NCBI RefSeq assembly: GCF_017349075.1
Contig: NZ_JAFMOF010000001.1
Coordinates: forward strand, 1,984,001-2,048,000
Direction: 5' to 3'
Length of the DNA: 64,000 nt
DNA from: Streptomyces triculaminicus
Lineage (GTDB): Bacteria; Actinomycetota; Actinomycetes; Streptomycetales; Streptomycetaceae
Shown one piece after another: positions 47,492 through 55,408 of the stretch (the first letter of the stretch is position 1; the number at the start of each line of letters is the position of its first letter). The notes beneath the pieces were generated by a model. The model worked only from the letters and a program-made list of their open reading frames with translations. It had not been told where the DNA came from and did no database searches. Made by a program: the position numbers and the translations under genes.

Positions 47492-47547
47492 GGGCCACGG
47501 GCCTGAGGCCGGGCCACGGGTCTCAGGAGCGGGCCACGGGCCTCAGG
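47492..47547. repeat. Three tandem repeats spanning a kinase stop codon
   Basis: GGGCCACGGGCCTGAGG (47492-47508), GGGCCACGGGTCTCAGG (47511-47527) and GGGCCACGGGCCTCAGG (47531-47547). The last copy contains the stop codon of the minus-strand kinase gene ending at 47543. Confidence 0.75.
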
Positions 47548-49105
47548 ACGTGCCGGCCGGGCGGAAGCCGTCGCGGACCACGTCGAAGACATGCTTGTGG
47601 CGGTCCCAGTCGGCCTTGGGCGCCGAGAGGTAGATGGCGTACTCGTTGCCGCCCTCGCGCCCGAACCCCAGATCGATGGCCTGCCAGTCGCGCGCCCTGC
47701 CCTTGAAGGTGAACTCCCACACGGCCGCCGGCTCGCCCCGGAACCGCGTCTCCTGCATCCGGCGCCGTTCGTAGCCGCTGACGCTCTTGCGCAGCTGCTC
47801 CTCGACGTCCTTCCAGTGCTGGAGGTGGCTCGGGCTCGCGAAGTCCAGGACGTTGACCTTGATGCCGAGCAGCCCCGACGGATCGACGTAGTTGACCTCG
47901 GTATCCGCCTTGTCCGTCTCGTCCTTGCGCTTCCAGCCGTCGGGCACGGGGAAGGAGACGCCGAGCCGGGGCTCCTTGACGAGGTGATAGCCCTCCGGCA
48001 CGGGCGGCGGTGCGCTCGGCGCGGTGGACGTCGGCGGTGCCGAGGCGTCGCGGGCGGGCGTCGGCACGGCCCGGTCGTCCTCCTGGCCGTCGCCCGGGAA
48101 CAGGACGTACGCGCCGGCCGCGAGCCCCACTCCGACGACCGCGGCGGCGGTGACCCACCACACCGCACGACCCCGGCGGGCCGTCCCGGCGGCCGCGGGC
48201 CGCGGGGCGACGGAGGCGGGCACGGTCGGCGGCTCGGGGCGGGGCTCCAGCGGCGGGATCACCAGGTGCGCCGTCTCGGGCTCGGCCGCCGGCTCGCGCA
48301 GGATCTGCTCCGCCAGCTCGGCCGGGGGCCGCAGGTCCGGCTCCTTGGCCAGCAGGGTCTCGATGAGCTTGGCCAGCGGTCCCGCGTGACGCGGCGGCTG
48401 GAGGGGGTCCATGGCGATGGCGTACGCCGTCTCGACCGCCGTGTCCCGACGGAACGGGGGGTGCCCTTCCAGCGCCTGATAGAGGGTCGCGCCCAGCGCC
48501 CACAGATCCGAGGCGGGTCCGGGCTTGGCGCCCTTGACCCGCTCGGGGGCTATGTAGTCGATGGACCCGACCATCTCGCCCGTCTTGGTCAGGGTCGAGG
48601 TGCCGGTGGAGTGGGCGATGCCGAAGTCGGTGAGCACGACCCGGCCGTCGTGGCCGAGCAGGACGTTGCCGGGCTTGACGTCGCGGTGCAGCACCCCGGC
48701 GGCGTGCGCCGCGCGCAACGCCGCGATCATGCCGCGGCCGACCCTGGCGGCCTCCTCGGGGGTGACCGTGCCGCGCTTGAGGACGTCGCCGAGCGTCCTG
48801 GAGGGCACGTACTCCATCACGATGCAGGGCAGGCCACCGTCCTCGACCACGTCGTGGACGACCACGACGTTGGGGTGGGCGATACGGGCTGCGCTGCGCG
48901 CCTCGCGGCGGGTGCGCTCGTAGAGGGTGGCGAGCTCGTCCTCCTCCAGTCCCGGAGAGACGTGCAGCCGCTTGACCGCCACCTGACGGCCCAGCAACTC
49001 GTCCTCGGCGCGCCAGACGGTGCCCATGCCACCGCGGCCTATCTGCTCGGCGAGCCGGTACCGCCCGGCGATGAGCCGACCTGTCTCAGGCACTGCCCCG
49101 TGCAC
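47543..49105 (-). CDS. Membrane Ser/Thr protein kinase
   Basis: 520 residues from GTG 49105, chosen because GGAGGA lies seven bases before it. The kinase domain (about 10-275) has IGRGGMGTVWRA, the Lys in VAVKRLHV, HRDVKPGN, DFGIAHS and PERVKGAKPG. One membrane helix (about 318-340) leads to an outer domain of about 150 residues beginning near GVSFPVPDGW, which resembles outer domains of the two other kinases here. It is probably a receptor kinase; no PASTA repeats are present, so muropeptide binding of the PknB kind is not indicated. Confidence 0.9.
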   Translation of the reverse strand: MHGAVPETGRLIAGRYRLAEQIGRGGMGTVWRAEDELLGRQVAVKRLHVSPGLEEDELATLYERTRREARSAARIAHPNVVVVHDVVEDGGLPCIVMEYVPSRTLGDVLKRGTVTPEEAARVGRGMIAALRAAHAAGVLHRDVKPGNVLLGHDGRVVLTDFGIAHSTGTSTLTKTGEMVGSIDYIAPERVKGAKPGPASDLWALGATLYQALEGHPPFRRDTAVETAYAIAMDPLQPPRHAGPLAKLIETLLAKEPDLRPPAELAEQILREPAAEPETAHLVIPPLEPRPEPPTVPASVAPRPAAAGTARRGRAVWWVTAAAVVGVGLAAGAYVLFPGDGQEDDRAVPTPARDASAPPTSTAPSAPPPVPEGYHLVKEPRLGVSFPVPDGWKRKDETDKADTEVNYVDPSGLLGIKVNVLDFASPSHLQHWKDVEEQLRKSVSGYERRRMQETRFRGEPAAVWEFTFKGRARDWQAIDLGFGREGGNEYAIYLSAPKADWDRHKHVFDVVRDGFRPAGTS

Positions 49106-49237
49106 CGCACGTTCCTCCGGTTCCCCCGCTGGTGTTCGATGCGCCACCCTAACCGGCCGGGTCTCAGGGACGATCTCAGGGAACGTCCAGGGTCGCCACG
49201 GATGCCGCACAGGCGTTCCGGTTGACACGATGTCCTC

Positions 49238-50590
49238 ATGACCGACGCACCCCCCGTTGAGCACGCGGCCACCCCGCCGCTGCGCCGCAGCCGCGAGCAC
49301 AAGGTGATCTCCGGTGTCTGCGGCGGCCTGGGCCGCTGCTTCGACATGGACCCGGTCATCTTCCGCGTGGTGCTGGGCGTGCTGGGCGTCACCGGCGGCC
49401 TGGGGCTGATCGCCTACGGCCTGGCCTGGCTGCTGATCCCCCTCGAGGGCGAGGACGAGAACGAGGCCCGGCGCATGCTGTCGGGCCGCGTCGAGGGGCC
49501 GGCGCTCACGGCGGTGCTCTGTGCGCTCGTCGGCTGCGGACTGTTCCTGTCCATGCTCAACAACAGCGGCGTGATGTCCTTCGCACTGCTGCTGTTGCTC
49601 GCCGTCACCGGCTCCACGTACTGGTCACGGCACCGCCGGCCGGACGGGGCCGCCGAGGACGAGCGTCCGGACGGCGCTGCCGAACCGGGCGCCCACGGCA
49701 TGCACAAGCCCCCGAAGGCGCACCGCGCTCACAAGACCATGGAGGCGCCGCCGGAGACGCAGGCCCCTCCCACCTTCGGCTCCCCGTCATGGTGGCGCGA
49801 CCCGGCCAAGGACACCGCCGCCGCCACCACGATCGCCCACGGCACCGGATACCTGTGGGGACCCGACGACTCCCCGGCCCGCGCGCCGTACGCGACGGGC
49901 GTCGCGGCCCGCACACCGGCCGCCCGCCCCGTGTCCCCCACCACCCGGCACCTGGGCGGCTGGACCTTCCTGCTGGCCCTGGCCGCCCTCGGCCTCGGCA
50001 CGGGTCTGACCTGGCATCACCGGCCGCTGGGCACCTCCCTCGAGATCGGCCTGGCCTGTGCGCTGGGCGTCTTCGGCCTGGGCATCACGGTCAGTTCGCG
50101 CTACGGCCGCACGGGCGGCGGCACGATCGTCGCCGCCGTGCTGACCGGTGCGCTGCTCACGGGCGCCGCCGCGCTGCCCAAGTCCGTCACCGCCGACTGG
50201 ACCAACTCCACCTGGCGCCCCTCGGACCGCGCCGCCCTGCGCGACCACTACGCCCTGGGCACCGGCGTGGGGACGCTGGACCTGACCGGCGTCCCCTGGT
50301 CCCGCACGGCGCCCGACCCCGGCGCGGCGCCGGTCACCGTCCACGCGGAGGTCAGCGCCGGACAGCTCAGGGTCGTCCTGCCCGAGGACGTCACCGCGGA
50401 GCTGGACATCGAGGTCGGCGTCGGCGACATCCGCCTCCCGGGCGAGGCCCGCGACGACGTCGACGTCCAGCCCCGCCGGCACCAGCGGCTGACCCTGTCC
50501 CCGGCCTCCGGGCAGCCCTCGCACGGCACCCTGAAACTCGAGCTCAAGGCCGGTGTCGGCCAGGTGGAGGTGACCCGTGTGGCGTCATGA
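49238..50590 (+). CDS. PspC-domain membrane protein
   Basis: 450 residues. The N-terminal PspC domain (KVISGVCGGLGRCFDMDPV) includes a membrane helix. Several helices follow (about 85-125, 235-310), and a C-terminal beta-rich domain (about 335-450, VTVHAEVSAGQLRVVLPEDV) of the kind often paired with PspC and likely extracytoplasmic. It is divergent from the kinase gene and close to the PspC-type histidine kinase, so it may be an accessory or output component of the same envelope-stress pathway. Confidence 0.88.
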   Translation: MTDAPPVEHAATPPLRRSREHKVISGVCGGLGRCFDMDPVIFRVVLGVLGVTGGLGLIAYGLAWLLIPLEGEDENEARRMLSGRVEGPALTAVLCALVGCGLFLSMLNNSGVMSFALLLLLAVTGSTYWSRHRRPDGAAEDERPDGAAEPGAHGMHKPPKAHRAHKTMEAPPETQAPPTFGSPSWWRDPAKDTAAATTIAHGTGYLWGPDDSPARAPYATGVAARTPAARPVSPTTRHLGGWTFLLALAALGLGTGLTWHHRPLGTSLEIGLACALGVFGLGITVSSRYGRTGGGTIVAAVLTGALLTGAAALPKSVTADWTNSTWRPSDRAALRDHYALGTGVGTLDLTGVPWSRTAPDPGAAPVTVHAEVSAGQLRVVLPEDVTAELDIEVGVGDIRLPGEARDDVDVQPRRHQRLTLSPASGQPSHGTLKLELKAGVGQVEVTRVAS

Positions 50591-50807
50591 CTTCGAGCCG
50601 GGAAAGGTCGTCGTCGGACTCGTCCTCATCGGCGGCTGCCTGGCGTATCTGGCAGCGGCGGACGGCTGGTGGCACTTCCCCTCCTATCTGCTGCTTCCCG
50701 TCATGGTGGCCGGCTTCTGCGTGGCCGGAGCGGTCTCCTCCCTCGCCTACGCCATCCGCCGTCACCGCGCCCGCGGCACGGACCGGCAGCCGGAGGGCCT
50801 CAGCTGA
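50577..50807 (+). CDS. Small two-helix membrane protein
   Basis: 76 residues starting at GTG 50577 within the end of the PspC gene (14-nt overlap), which indicates coupled translation. Two hydrophobic helices (about 11-30 and 37-60) and a basic tail RRHRARGTDRQ are visible. No family was recognised; the position suggests a partner of the PspC protein. Confidence 0.7.
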   Translation: MWRHDFEPGKVVVGLVLIGGCLAYLAAADGWWHFPSYLLLPVMVAGFCVAGAVSSLAYAIRRHRARGTDRQPEGLS

Positions 50808-51378
50808 ACGACGCGTCGCGCCGGGCACGCTCCCGTCGGCGGCGGGCCGACAGCCCGTCCACCGAGAGCAGGGGCGCGCCCGCGACGATCAGCGGCAGCC
50901 AGGCCATGAGATAGGGCAGGTCGTTGCCGTAGTAGTAGGGCGTCGCGGCCCAGCTGACGGTCAGCCACAGGCTGAGCGAGATCAGCGCGCCTCCGGCCGC
51001 GGCGACCCGCGCCCATATCCCGAGCAGCGTGCCGATGCCGACCGCGAGCTCGCCCAGCGCCATCGCCCAGCCGAAGCCCACCGGGTTCTTCAACGCCAGG
51101 TCGACCAGGCCCGGGAGCCCGGCGGTGTCGCGCGCCGCCCGCATCAGCTCGCCGATCGAGCCCGGACCGTCGGCCGCGAGGAAGGCGGGGTCGGTGAGCT
51201 TGTCGAGTCCCGCGTAGACGAACGTGATCCCCAGGAAGAGCCGCAGTGGAATCAGCGCATACCGGATCCGCCGGCTCTCCGCGTCCCCCGCGCTCCCGGG
51301 GCCTGCCCCGAGCCCCGTTCCAAGCCCGGTTCCGAGCCCCGTCCTGAGCCCCGTCCTGAGCCCCGTCCTGAGTGACAT
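50800..51378 (-). CDS. DoxX-family membrane protein
   Basis: 192 residues from ATG 51378 (MSLRTGLRTGL). The first 25 residues are in-frame RTGL/GTGLG repeats. The DoxX core follows, with four helices (RLFLGITFVYAGLDKLTDP, GFGWAMALGELAVGIGTLLG and two more). The family includes quinone-linked or redox-associated membrane proteins of uncertain role. Its 3' end overlaps the convergent small membrane gene by 8 nt. Confidence 0.88.
   Translation of the reverse strand: MSLRTGLRTGLRTGLGTGLGTGLGAGPGSAGDAESRRIRYALIPLRLFLGITFVYAGLDKLTDPAFLAADGPGSIGELMRAARDTAGLPGLVDLALKNPVGFGWAMALGELAVGIGTLLGIWARVAAAGGALISLSLWLTVSWAATPYYYGNDLPYLMAWLPLIVAGAPLLSVDGLSARRRRERARRDASFS
51300..51372. repeat. 12-nt tandem repeats at the start of the DoxX gene
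   Basis: Plus-strand units GTCCTGAGCCCC (three exact copies at the right end) grade leftward into GTTCCGAGCCCC-like variants. They encode the RTGL/GTGLG N-terminus and can change copy number without shifting frame. Confidence 0.75.
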
Positions 51379-51439
51379 GCCGCCCACCGCCTTCCTCTCG
51401 CCGTTCCTCGACGATACGTGCGGAGGGAAAAACGCGTTC

Positions 51440-51489
51440 AGCCCTGTGGATAACCCTCTCGGCGCCCGCCGGAGGTTGTCCACAGGGCT
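51440..51489. terminator. Hairpin built from two DnaA boxes, likely terminator of the aldolase-like gene
   Basis: AGCCCTGTGGATAACC (51440-51455) and GGTTGTCCACAGGGCT (51474-51489) are inverted copies with one T/G wobble. The arms contain TTATCCACA (minus) and TTGTCCACA (plus), both full DnaA-box sequences. Position 20 nt after the stop at 51509 fits a terminator; DnaA binding is also possible. Confidence 0.55.
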
Positions 51490-51508
51490 TGCGCGACGCG
51501 GCGACCGC

Positions 51509-52315
51509 TCAGCCCAGCAGGTCCGGCTCGCTGCGGGTGATCTGCTGGTGCAACGGCTGGTAGTTGATCCACGCCACCAGGTCGTTGCCGAGCTGCTCGC
51601 GGGTGTGCGCCGCGTGCGCCGGGTCGATCGGCACCGGTTTGCCGGCCGCCTTCGCGGCCAGCTGCACCTGGCAGGAACGTTCCATCGTGATGAACCACCA
51701 CGCCGCCGCGTCCACCGAGTCGCCGACGGTCAGCAGACCGTGATTCCGCAGGATGACGGCCTTGTGCGGCCCGAGGGCGGTCGCGATGCGTCGGCCCTCC
51801 TCCTCGTCCACGACGACGCCCGTGTAGTCGTCGAAGAGCGCGTGGTCCTGGTAGAACGCGCACACGTCCTGCGTGATCGGCTCGAGCAGCTCCCCCAGCG
51901 CGGACAGCGCCCGCCCGTAGGTGGAATGACTGTGCGCGGCGGCCACGACGTCGGGCCGCGCCTTGTGGATCTGCGAATGGATCGCGAACGCCGCCTGGTT
52001 GACGTGGTACCGGCCCTCGACGACCTGCCCCCGGTGATTGACGAGGATCAGGTCGGAGACGGTGATGTGCTTGAAGGACATCCCGAAGGGATTGACCCAG
52101 AAGTGATCGGTGAACTCCGGGTCGCGCGCGGTGATGTGCCCCGCGACGCCCTCCTCGAACCCGAGCCGCCCGAAGAGCCGGAGCGCGGCCGCGAGCCGCT
52201 CCTTGCGGTACCGCCGCTCGTCCTCGACGGACTCGTGCTTCGGCGGCATGGCGAAGTGCAGCTGGTCGGTGGGTATGGGCTCGGGGGTGCTGGCGCCGAC
52301 GCCGGCCTCGGGCAT
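51509..52315 (-). CDS. Class II aldolase/adducin-family protein
   Basis: 268 residues. The zinc-site pattern AAHSHSTYGRALS (HxH) and a later His (VILRNHGLLTVGD), with EGVAGHITARDPE near the N-terminus, are family hallmarks. Members cleave or epimerise sugar phosphates, but many homologues of this length act in undefined roles. GGAGGAGG precedes the ATG at 52315. It is a single gene with a hairpin downstream. The substrate cannot be assigned. Confidence 0.87.
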   Translation of the reverse strand: MPEAGVGASTPEPIPTDQLHFAMPPKHESVEDERRYRKERLAAALRLFGRLGFEEGVAGHITARDPEFTDHFWVNPFGMSFKHITVSDLILVNHRGQVVEGRYHVNQAAFAIHSQIHKARPDVVAAAHSHSTYGRALSALGELLEPITQDVCAFYQDHALFDDYTGVVVDEEEGRRIATALGPHKAVILRNHGLLTVGDSVDAAAWWFITMERSCQVQLAAKAAGKPVPIDPAHAAHTREQLGNDLVAWINYQPLHQQITRSEPDLLG

Positions 52316-52427
52316 GACGGGCCTCCTCCGTGATCCGTGGCTACGGGTCGGAAGCTACCGCCGGGTTTCGGAGGAGGCTAGAGGTATACAGCGGCGGTCA
52401 GGTTCCTCCTCCGAAAACACCACCGCA

Positions 52428-52473
52428 AACGCCACCGCCGCCGCTCAAACGAATGAGCGACGGCGGTGGCGTT
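52428..52473. terminator. Terminator of guaA
   Basis: Positions 52428-52446 pair with 52455-52473 (19 bp, one mismatch) around the loop AAACGAAT, 32 nt after the guaA stop. Confidence 0.85.
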
Positions 52474-52504
52474 GACCTGAGGCCCTACGACAGGACCGGT
52501 GGGA

Positions 52505-54109
52505 CTACTCCCACTCGATCGTCCCCGGCGGCTTGCTGGTCACGTCCAGCACCACGCGGTTCACGTCGGCGACCTCGTTCGTGATGCGGGTCGAGATGCG
52601 GGCCAGGACGTCGTACGGCATGCGCGTCCAGTCGGCGGTCATGGCGTCCTCGGACGAGACCGGGCGCAGCACGATCGGGTGGCCGTAGGTGCGGCCGTCG
52701 CCCTGGACGCCGACGCTGCGGACGTCGGCCAGGAGCACGACGGGGCACTGCCAGATCTCGCGGTCCAGGCCGGCCGCGGTGAGCTCCTCGCGGGCGATGG
52801 CGTCGGCCTCGCGGAGCAGGTCCAGGCGCTCCTTGGTGACCTCGCCGACGATGCGGATGCCGAGGCCGGGGCCGGGGAAGGGCTGGCGCTGGACGATCTC
52901 GTCCGGGAGGCCGAGCTCCTGGCCGACCATGCGGACCTCGTCCTTGAAGAGCTGGCGGAGCGGCTCGACGAGCTTGAACTCCAGGTCCTCGGGAAGGCCG
53001 CCCACGTTGTGGTGGGACTTGATGTTGGCCGTGCCGGTGCCGCCGCCGGACTCGACGATGTCGGGGTAGAGCGTGCCCTGGACGAGGAACGCGACGTCCT
53101 CGCCGTCGGCCGCGCCCTCGGCGACGATCTCGGCCTGCGCCTGCTCGAAGACCCGGATGAACTCCCGGCCGATGATCTTCCGCTTCTCCTCGGGGTCGGA
53201 GACCCCGGCGAGCGCGGCGAGGAAGCGCTCCTGCGCGTCGACGACCTTCAGCTGGACGCCGGTGGCGGCCACGAAGTCCTTCTCGACCTGCTCGGTCTCG
53301 CCCTTGCGCATCAGGCCGTGGTCGACGTAGACGCAGGTCAGCTGGGATCCGATGGCCTTCTGCACGAGCGCGGCGGCGACGGCGGAGTCCACGCCGCCGG
53401 ACAGGCCGCAGATGGCGCGCTTGGTGCCGACCTGCTCGCGGATGGCCTCGACCTGCTCCTCGATCACGTTGCCCGTGGTCCAGGTCGGCTCGATGCCCGC
53501 GCCGCGGTAGAGGAAGTGCTCCAGGACCAGCTGGCCGTGCGTGGAGTGCATGACCTCGGGGTGGTACTGGACGCCGTAGAGCCGCTTCTCGTCGTTCTCG
53601 AAGGCGGCGACCGGCACGACGTCGGTGGACGCGGTGACGGCGAAGCCCTCGGGAGCGGCCGAGCAGGCGTCGCCGTGCGACATCCACACCGACTGCTCGA
53701 CCGGGGTGCCCTCGAAGAGCGTCGAGGCGGACTTGGTGACGTGCAGGGGCGTACGGCCGTACTCGCGCGCTCCGGTGTTGTCGACCGTGCCGCCGAGCGT
53801 GGTGGCCATCAGCTGGAAGCCGTAGCACATGCCGAAGACGGGGACACCGGACTCGAAGAGGCCGAGGGCGTCGTCCAGGCGCGGGGCGCCGTCCTCGTAG
53901 ACCGAGGAGGGGCCGCCGGAGAGGATGATCGCCTTCGGCTTCTTGGCGAGCATCTCGGCGACGGGCATCGTGCTGGGCACGACCTCGCTGTAGACCCGGG
54001 CCTCACGGACGCGACGGGCGATGAGCTGGGCGTACTGCGCGCCGAAGTCGACAACGAGCACCGGTTCCGCGGTGTTGTCGTGGGCGGCGGCGGGGGGTGC
54101 TGCTGACAC
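52505..54109 (-). CDS. guaA: GMP synthase (glutamine-hydrolysing)
   Basis: A 534-residue enzyme that converts XMP to GMP with glutamine and ATP. The N-terminal class I glutamine amidotransferase has Cys in [10 protein letters not shown] and His/Glu in [11 protein letters not shown]. The ATP-pyrophosphatase P-loop is [15 protein letters not shown], and the C-terminal dimerisation part contains [14 protein letters not shown] and ends [17 protein letters not shown]. The GTG start has AAGG upstream. It completes purine synthesis together with purH and purN in this window. Confidence 0.97.
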   Translation of the reverse strand: MSAAPPAAAHDNTAEPVLVVDFGAQYAQLIARRVREARVYSEVVPSTMPVAEMLAKKPKAIILSGGPSSVYEDGAPRLDDALGLFESGVPVFGMCYGFQLMATTLGGTVDNTGAREYGRTPLHVTKSASTLFEGTPVEQSVWMSHGDACSAAPEGFAVTASTDVVPVAAFENDEKRLYGVQYHPEVMHSTHGQLVLEHFLYRGAGIEPTWTTGNVIEEQVEAIREQVGTKRAICGLSGGVDSAVAAALVQKAIGSQLTCVYVDHGLMRKGETEQVEKDFVAATGVQLKVVDAQERFLAALAGVSDPEEKRKIIGREFIRVFEQAQAEIVAEGAADGEDVAFLVQGTLYPDIVESGGGTGTANIKSHHNVGGLPEDLEFKLVEPLRQLFKDEVRMVGQELGLPDEIVQRQPFPGPGLGIRIVGEVTKERLDLLREADAIAREELTAAGLDREIWQCPVVLLADVRSVGVQGDGRTYGHPIVLRPVSSEDAMTADWTRMPYDVLARISTRITNEVADVNRVVLDVTSKPPGTIEWE

Positions 54110-54205
54110 GGGAGCGGCCTTCCGGCGATCGGAGCTGGGGGTCTGTATTTGTCGATTCTACCGGGGCGCGGGTGCTTGCTTTTGTCTCACCATCCGAATG
54201 CGTCT

Positions 54206-54236
54206 TTGCCCCGGCCTCGCTCCGGGGCCATACTGT
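54206..54236 (+). promoter_or_regulatory. Promoter of the leader-chorismate mutase unit
   Basis: TTGCCC (54206-54211), a 19-nt spacer and TACTGT (54231-54236). The leader-peptide ATG is only 5 nt downstream, so its transcript is probably leaderless. The -35 is weak. Confidence 0.4.
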
Positions 54237-54241
54237 GCGCC

Positions 54242-54322
54242 ATGCGCAAGCAGCTGACCTTCGTCTTTACCTATGGCACCCGGCCCGCCGGCTGGGGTGT
54301 CGTAGGCGGTTGTGCTGCTTAG
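54242..54322 (+). CDS. Aromatic-amino-acid leader peptide upstream of chorismate mutase
   Basis: A 26-residue reading frame from ATG 54242 to TAG 54322. It reads MRKQLTFVFTYGTR and continues PAGWGVVGGCAA, with Phe at 7 and 9, Tyr at 11 and Trp at 18, all products of the chorismate pathway. A 15-bp hairpin begins 19 nt after its stop and the aroQ-type gene 110 nt after. This is the classical layout of a ribosome-mediated attenuator, where stalling at aromatic codons changes RNA folding. No translated homologue could be checked here. Confidence 0.6.
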   Translation: MRKQLTFVFTYGTRPAGWGVVGGCAA

Positions 54323-54341
54323 CAACTGACGAGCGACTTCC

Positions 54342-54376
54342 CAGGCGCCCCGGGCCGACAAGGCCCGGGGCGCCTG
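54342..54376 (+). terminator. Attenuator hairpin between leader peptide and chorismate mutase
   Basis: CAGGCGCCCCGGGCC (54342-54356), loop GACAA, GGCCCGGGGCGCCTG (54362-54376): a perfect 15-bp stem followed by TCGTTTCCC. Downstream CCCGGGTCC (about 54383-54391) could compete for pairing. A second weak GGGG/CCCC hairpin followed by TTTTT lies at 54402-54420. Confidence 0.65.
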
Positions 54377-54432
54377 TCGTTTCCCGGGTCCTGCCGCTCC
54401 TGGGGCCGCGTCCCCTTTTTGGAGAAACACAC

Positions 54433-54774
54433 ATGAGCGCCAAGACCACCACCGCCCGGCCCGCCGCCACCCAGCCCGCCACCGCCCGGCCCGCCGCCGT
54501 CAGCCCCGACACCGGCGCCCGTACGGCCGAGGCCGCCGGCGTGATCACCGACGCCCGGGAGCGGATCGACGATCTCGACGGCCGCATCATCGGGCTCGTG
54601 CAGGAGCGGATGGCCGTATCGGCGGTGATCCAGCGCGAGCGCATCGGCTCCGGCGGCCGCCGGGTGAACCTCTCGCGCGAGATGGAGATCCTCGGCCACT
54701 ACCGGGACCAGCTCGGCAAGCCCGGCACCGCCCTCGCCATGACCCTGCTGGAGCTCTGCCGCGGGCGCGTCTGA
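54433..54774 (+). CDS. Chorismate mutase (AroQ type)
   Basis: 113 residues from ATG 54433, with GGAG upstream. After an Ala/Thr/Pro-rich start of about 38 residues, the helical AroQ domain reads RERIDDLDGRIIGLVQERM, then SAVIQRERIGSGGRRVN with the substrate-binding Arg residues. It is a short single-domain form like other actinobacterial enzymes. It converts chorismate to prephenate, the branch to Phe and Tyr. Its expression is likely attenuated through the leader peptide. Confidence 0.88.
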   Translation: MSAKTTTARPAATQPATARPAAVSPDTGARTAEAAGVITDARERIDDLDGRIIGLVQERMAVSAVIQRERIGSGGRRVNLSREMEILGHYRDQLGKPGTALAMTLLELCRGRV

Positions 54775-54812
54775 TCACGCGGACACGTCTGATCAGCGGG
54801 CGCGTCTGATCA
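54761..54812. repeat. Three tandem 17-18-nt repeats spanning the chorismate mutase stop codon
   Basis: GCGGGCGCGTCTGATCA (54761-54777), CGCGGACACGTCTGATCA (54778-54795), GCGGGCGCGTCTGATCA (54796-54812). The first copy contains the stop codon TGA (54772-54774), so the gene end itself was duplicated. Confidence 0.8.
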
Positions 54813-55078
54813 ACAGCCGCACCCGAGTTCGGCGGTCGTCACCCGTACGGAGCGTGACCGCGAACTGATCATCTTCGTTGATTCCGGTGTCCGCACCAGC
54901 CAGGAGCGGCCCACCGAAATCCACGCGTGGCTTCCGTCCCTGTTCATCTGGGCGCCCGGCACGACAGGGCGGATCCGCCGGAGTGCGAGACGCGCGAGCA
55001 CGCGCGTCGTGGGACCTCACTCGGGCGGCGAGGCGACCGGTCAGCAGGGGACAGCAGCCCGGCCGCCACCCCAAGGGG

Positions 55079-55110
55079 CGGTCGGTTCCAGGGACGCCTG
55101 GAACCGACCG
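55079..55110. terminator. Perfect 14-bp hairpin, possible terminator
   Basis: CGGTCGGTTCCAGG (55079-55092), loop GACG, CCTGGAACCGACCG (55097-55110). It lies far (about 300 nt) from both neighbouring genes, so a terminator role is plausible but not certain. Confidence 0.5.
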
Positions 55111-55205
55111 TATCCGGTCGAAACGGTTGCGCCCGGAGCGTGGTATCCCGCACGATGCAAAGGGAACACAGGGGCACGCCAAATCCCTTGTCCCGCATTG
55201 CCATT

Positions 55206-55254
55206 GGTTCAACCACCCGGTTCAACCAAGAGTTCAATCACCAGGTTTCACCCC
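55206..55254. repeat. Iteron-like array of GGTTCAACCA
   Basis: GGTTCAACCA at 55206 and 55219, then (A)GTTCAATCA at 55231 and GGTTTCACC at 55244: four copies at 12-13-nt spacing, the last two diverged. Confidence 0.55.
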
Positions 55255-55408
55255 TCCAGCCCGCGGCGCTCCCCCCGGCGCCGCTCCGCGGCACCGACCC
55301 TGCCCTGACCTCGGTGCCGGCAGTCAAGGGCCCCGAGGCCGCCCGCATGCCCCCGCGGAGCCGGCCCGGGGCCCTTCGCCGTGACCGCGACGTCTCCTGC
55401 GCCGCCTC

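Larger units (their letters stand above)
54813..55408. other. Gene-poor region with repeats between chorismate mutase and a GMC oxidoreductase
   Basis: About 600 nt without a convincing gene. Short frames exist on both strands but lack codon bias and ribosome-binding sites; RVDFGGPLLAGADTGINEDD on the minus strand (about 54855-54915) may be a gene remnant. The region holds a 14-bp hairpin and an iteron-like array listed separately. Confidence 0.5.

Noticed and set aside
54212..54230. CCGG-rich hairpin between -35 and -10 of the leader promoter
   Set aside because: It lies inside the promoter spacer and would not be transcribed from the proposed start.
54793..55212. 139-residue minus-strand frame downstream of chorismate mutase
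   Set aside because: It runs across the tandem repeats and the hairpin, has no ribosome-binding site and mixed codon bias; at most a remnant.
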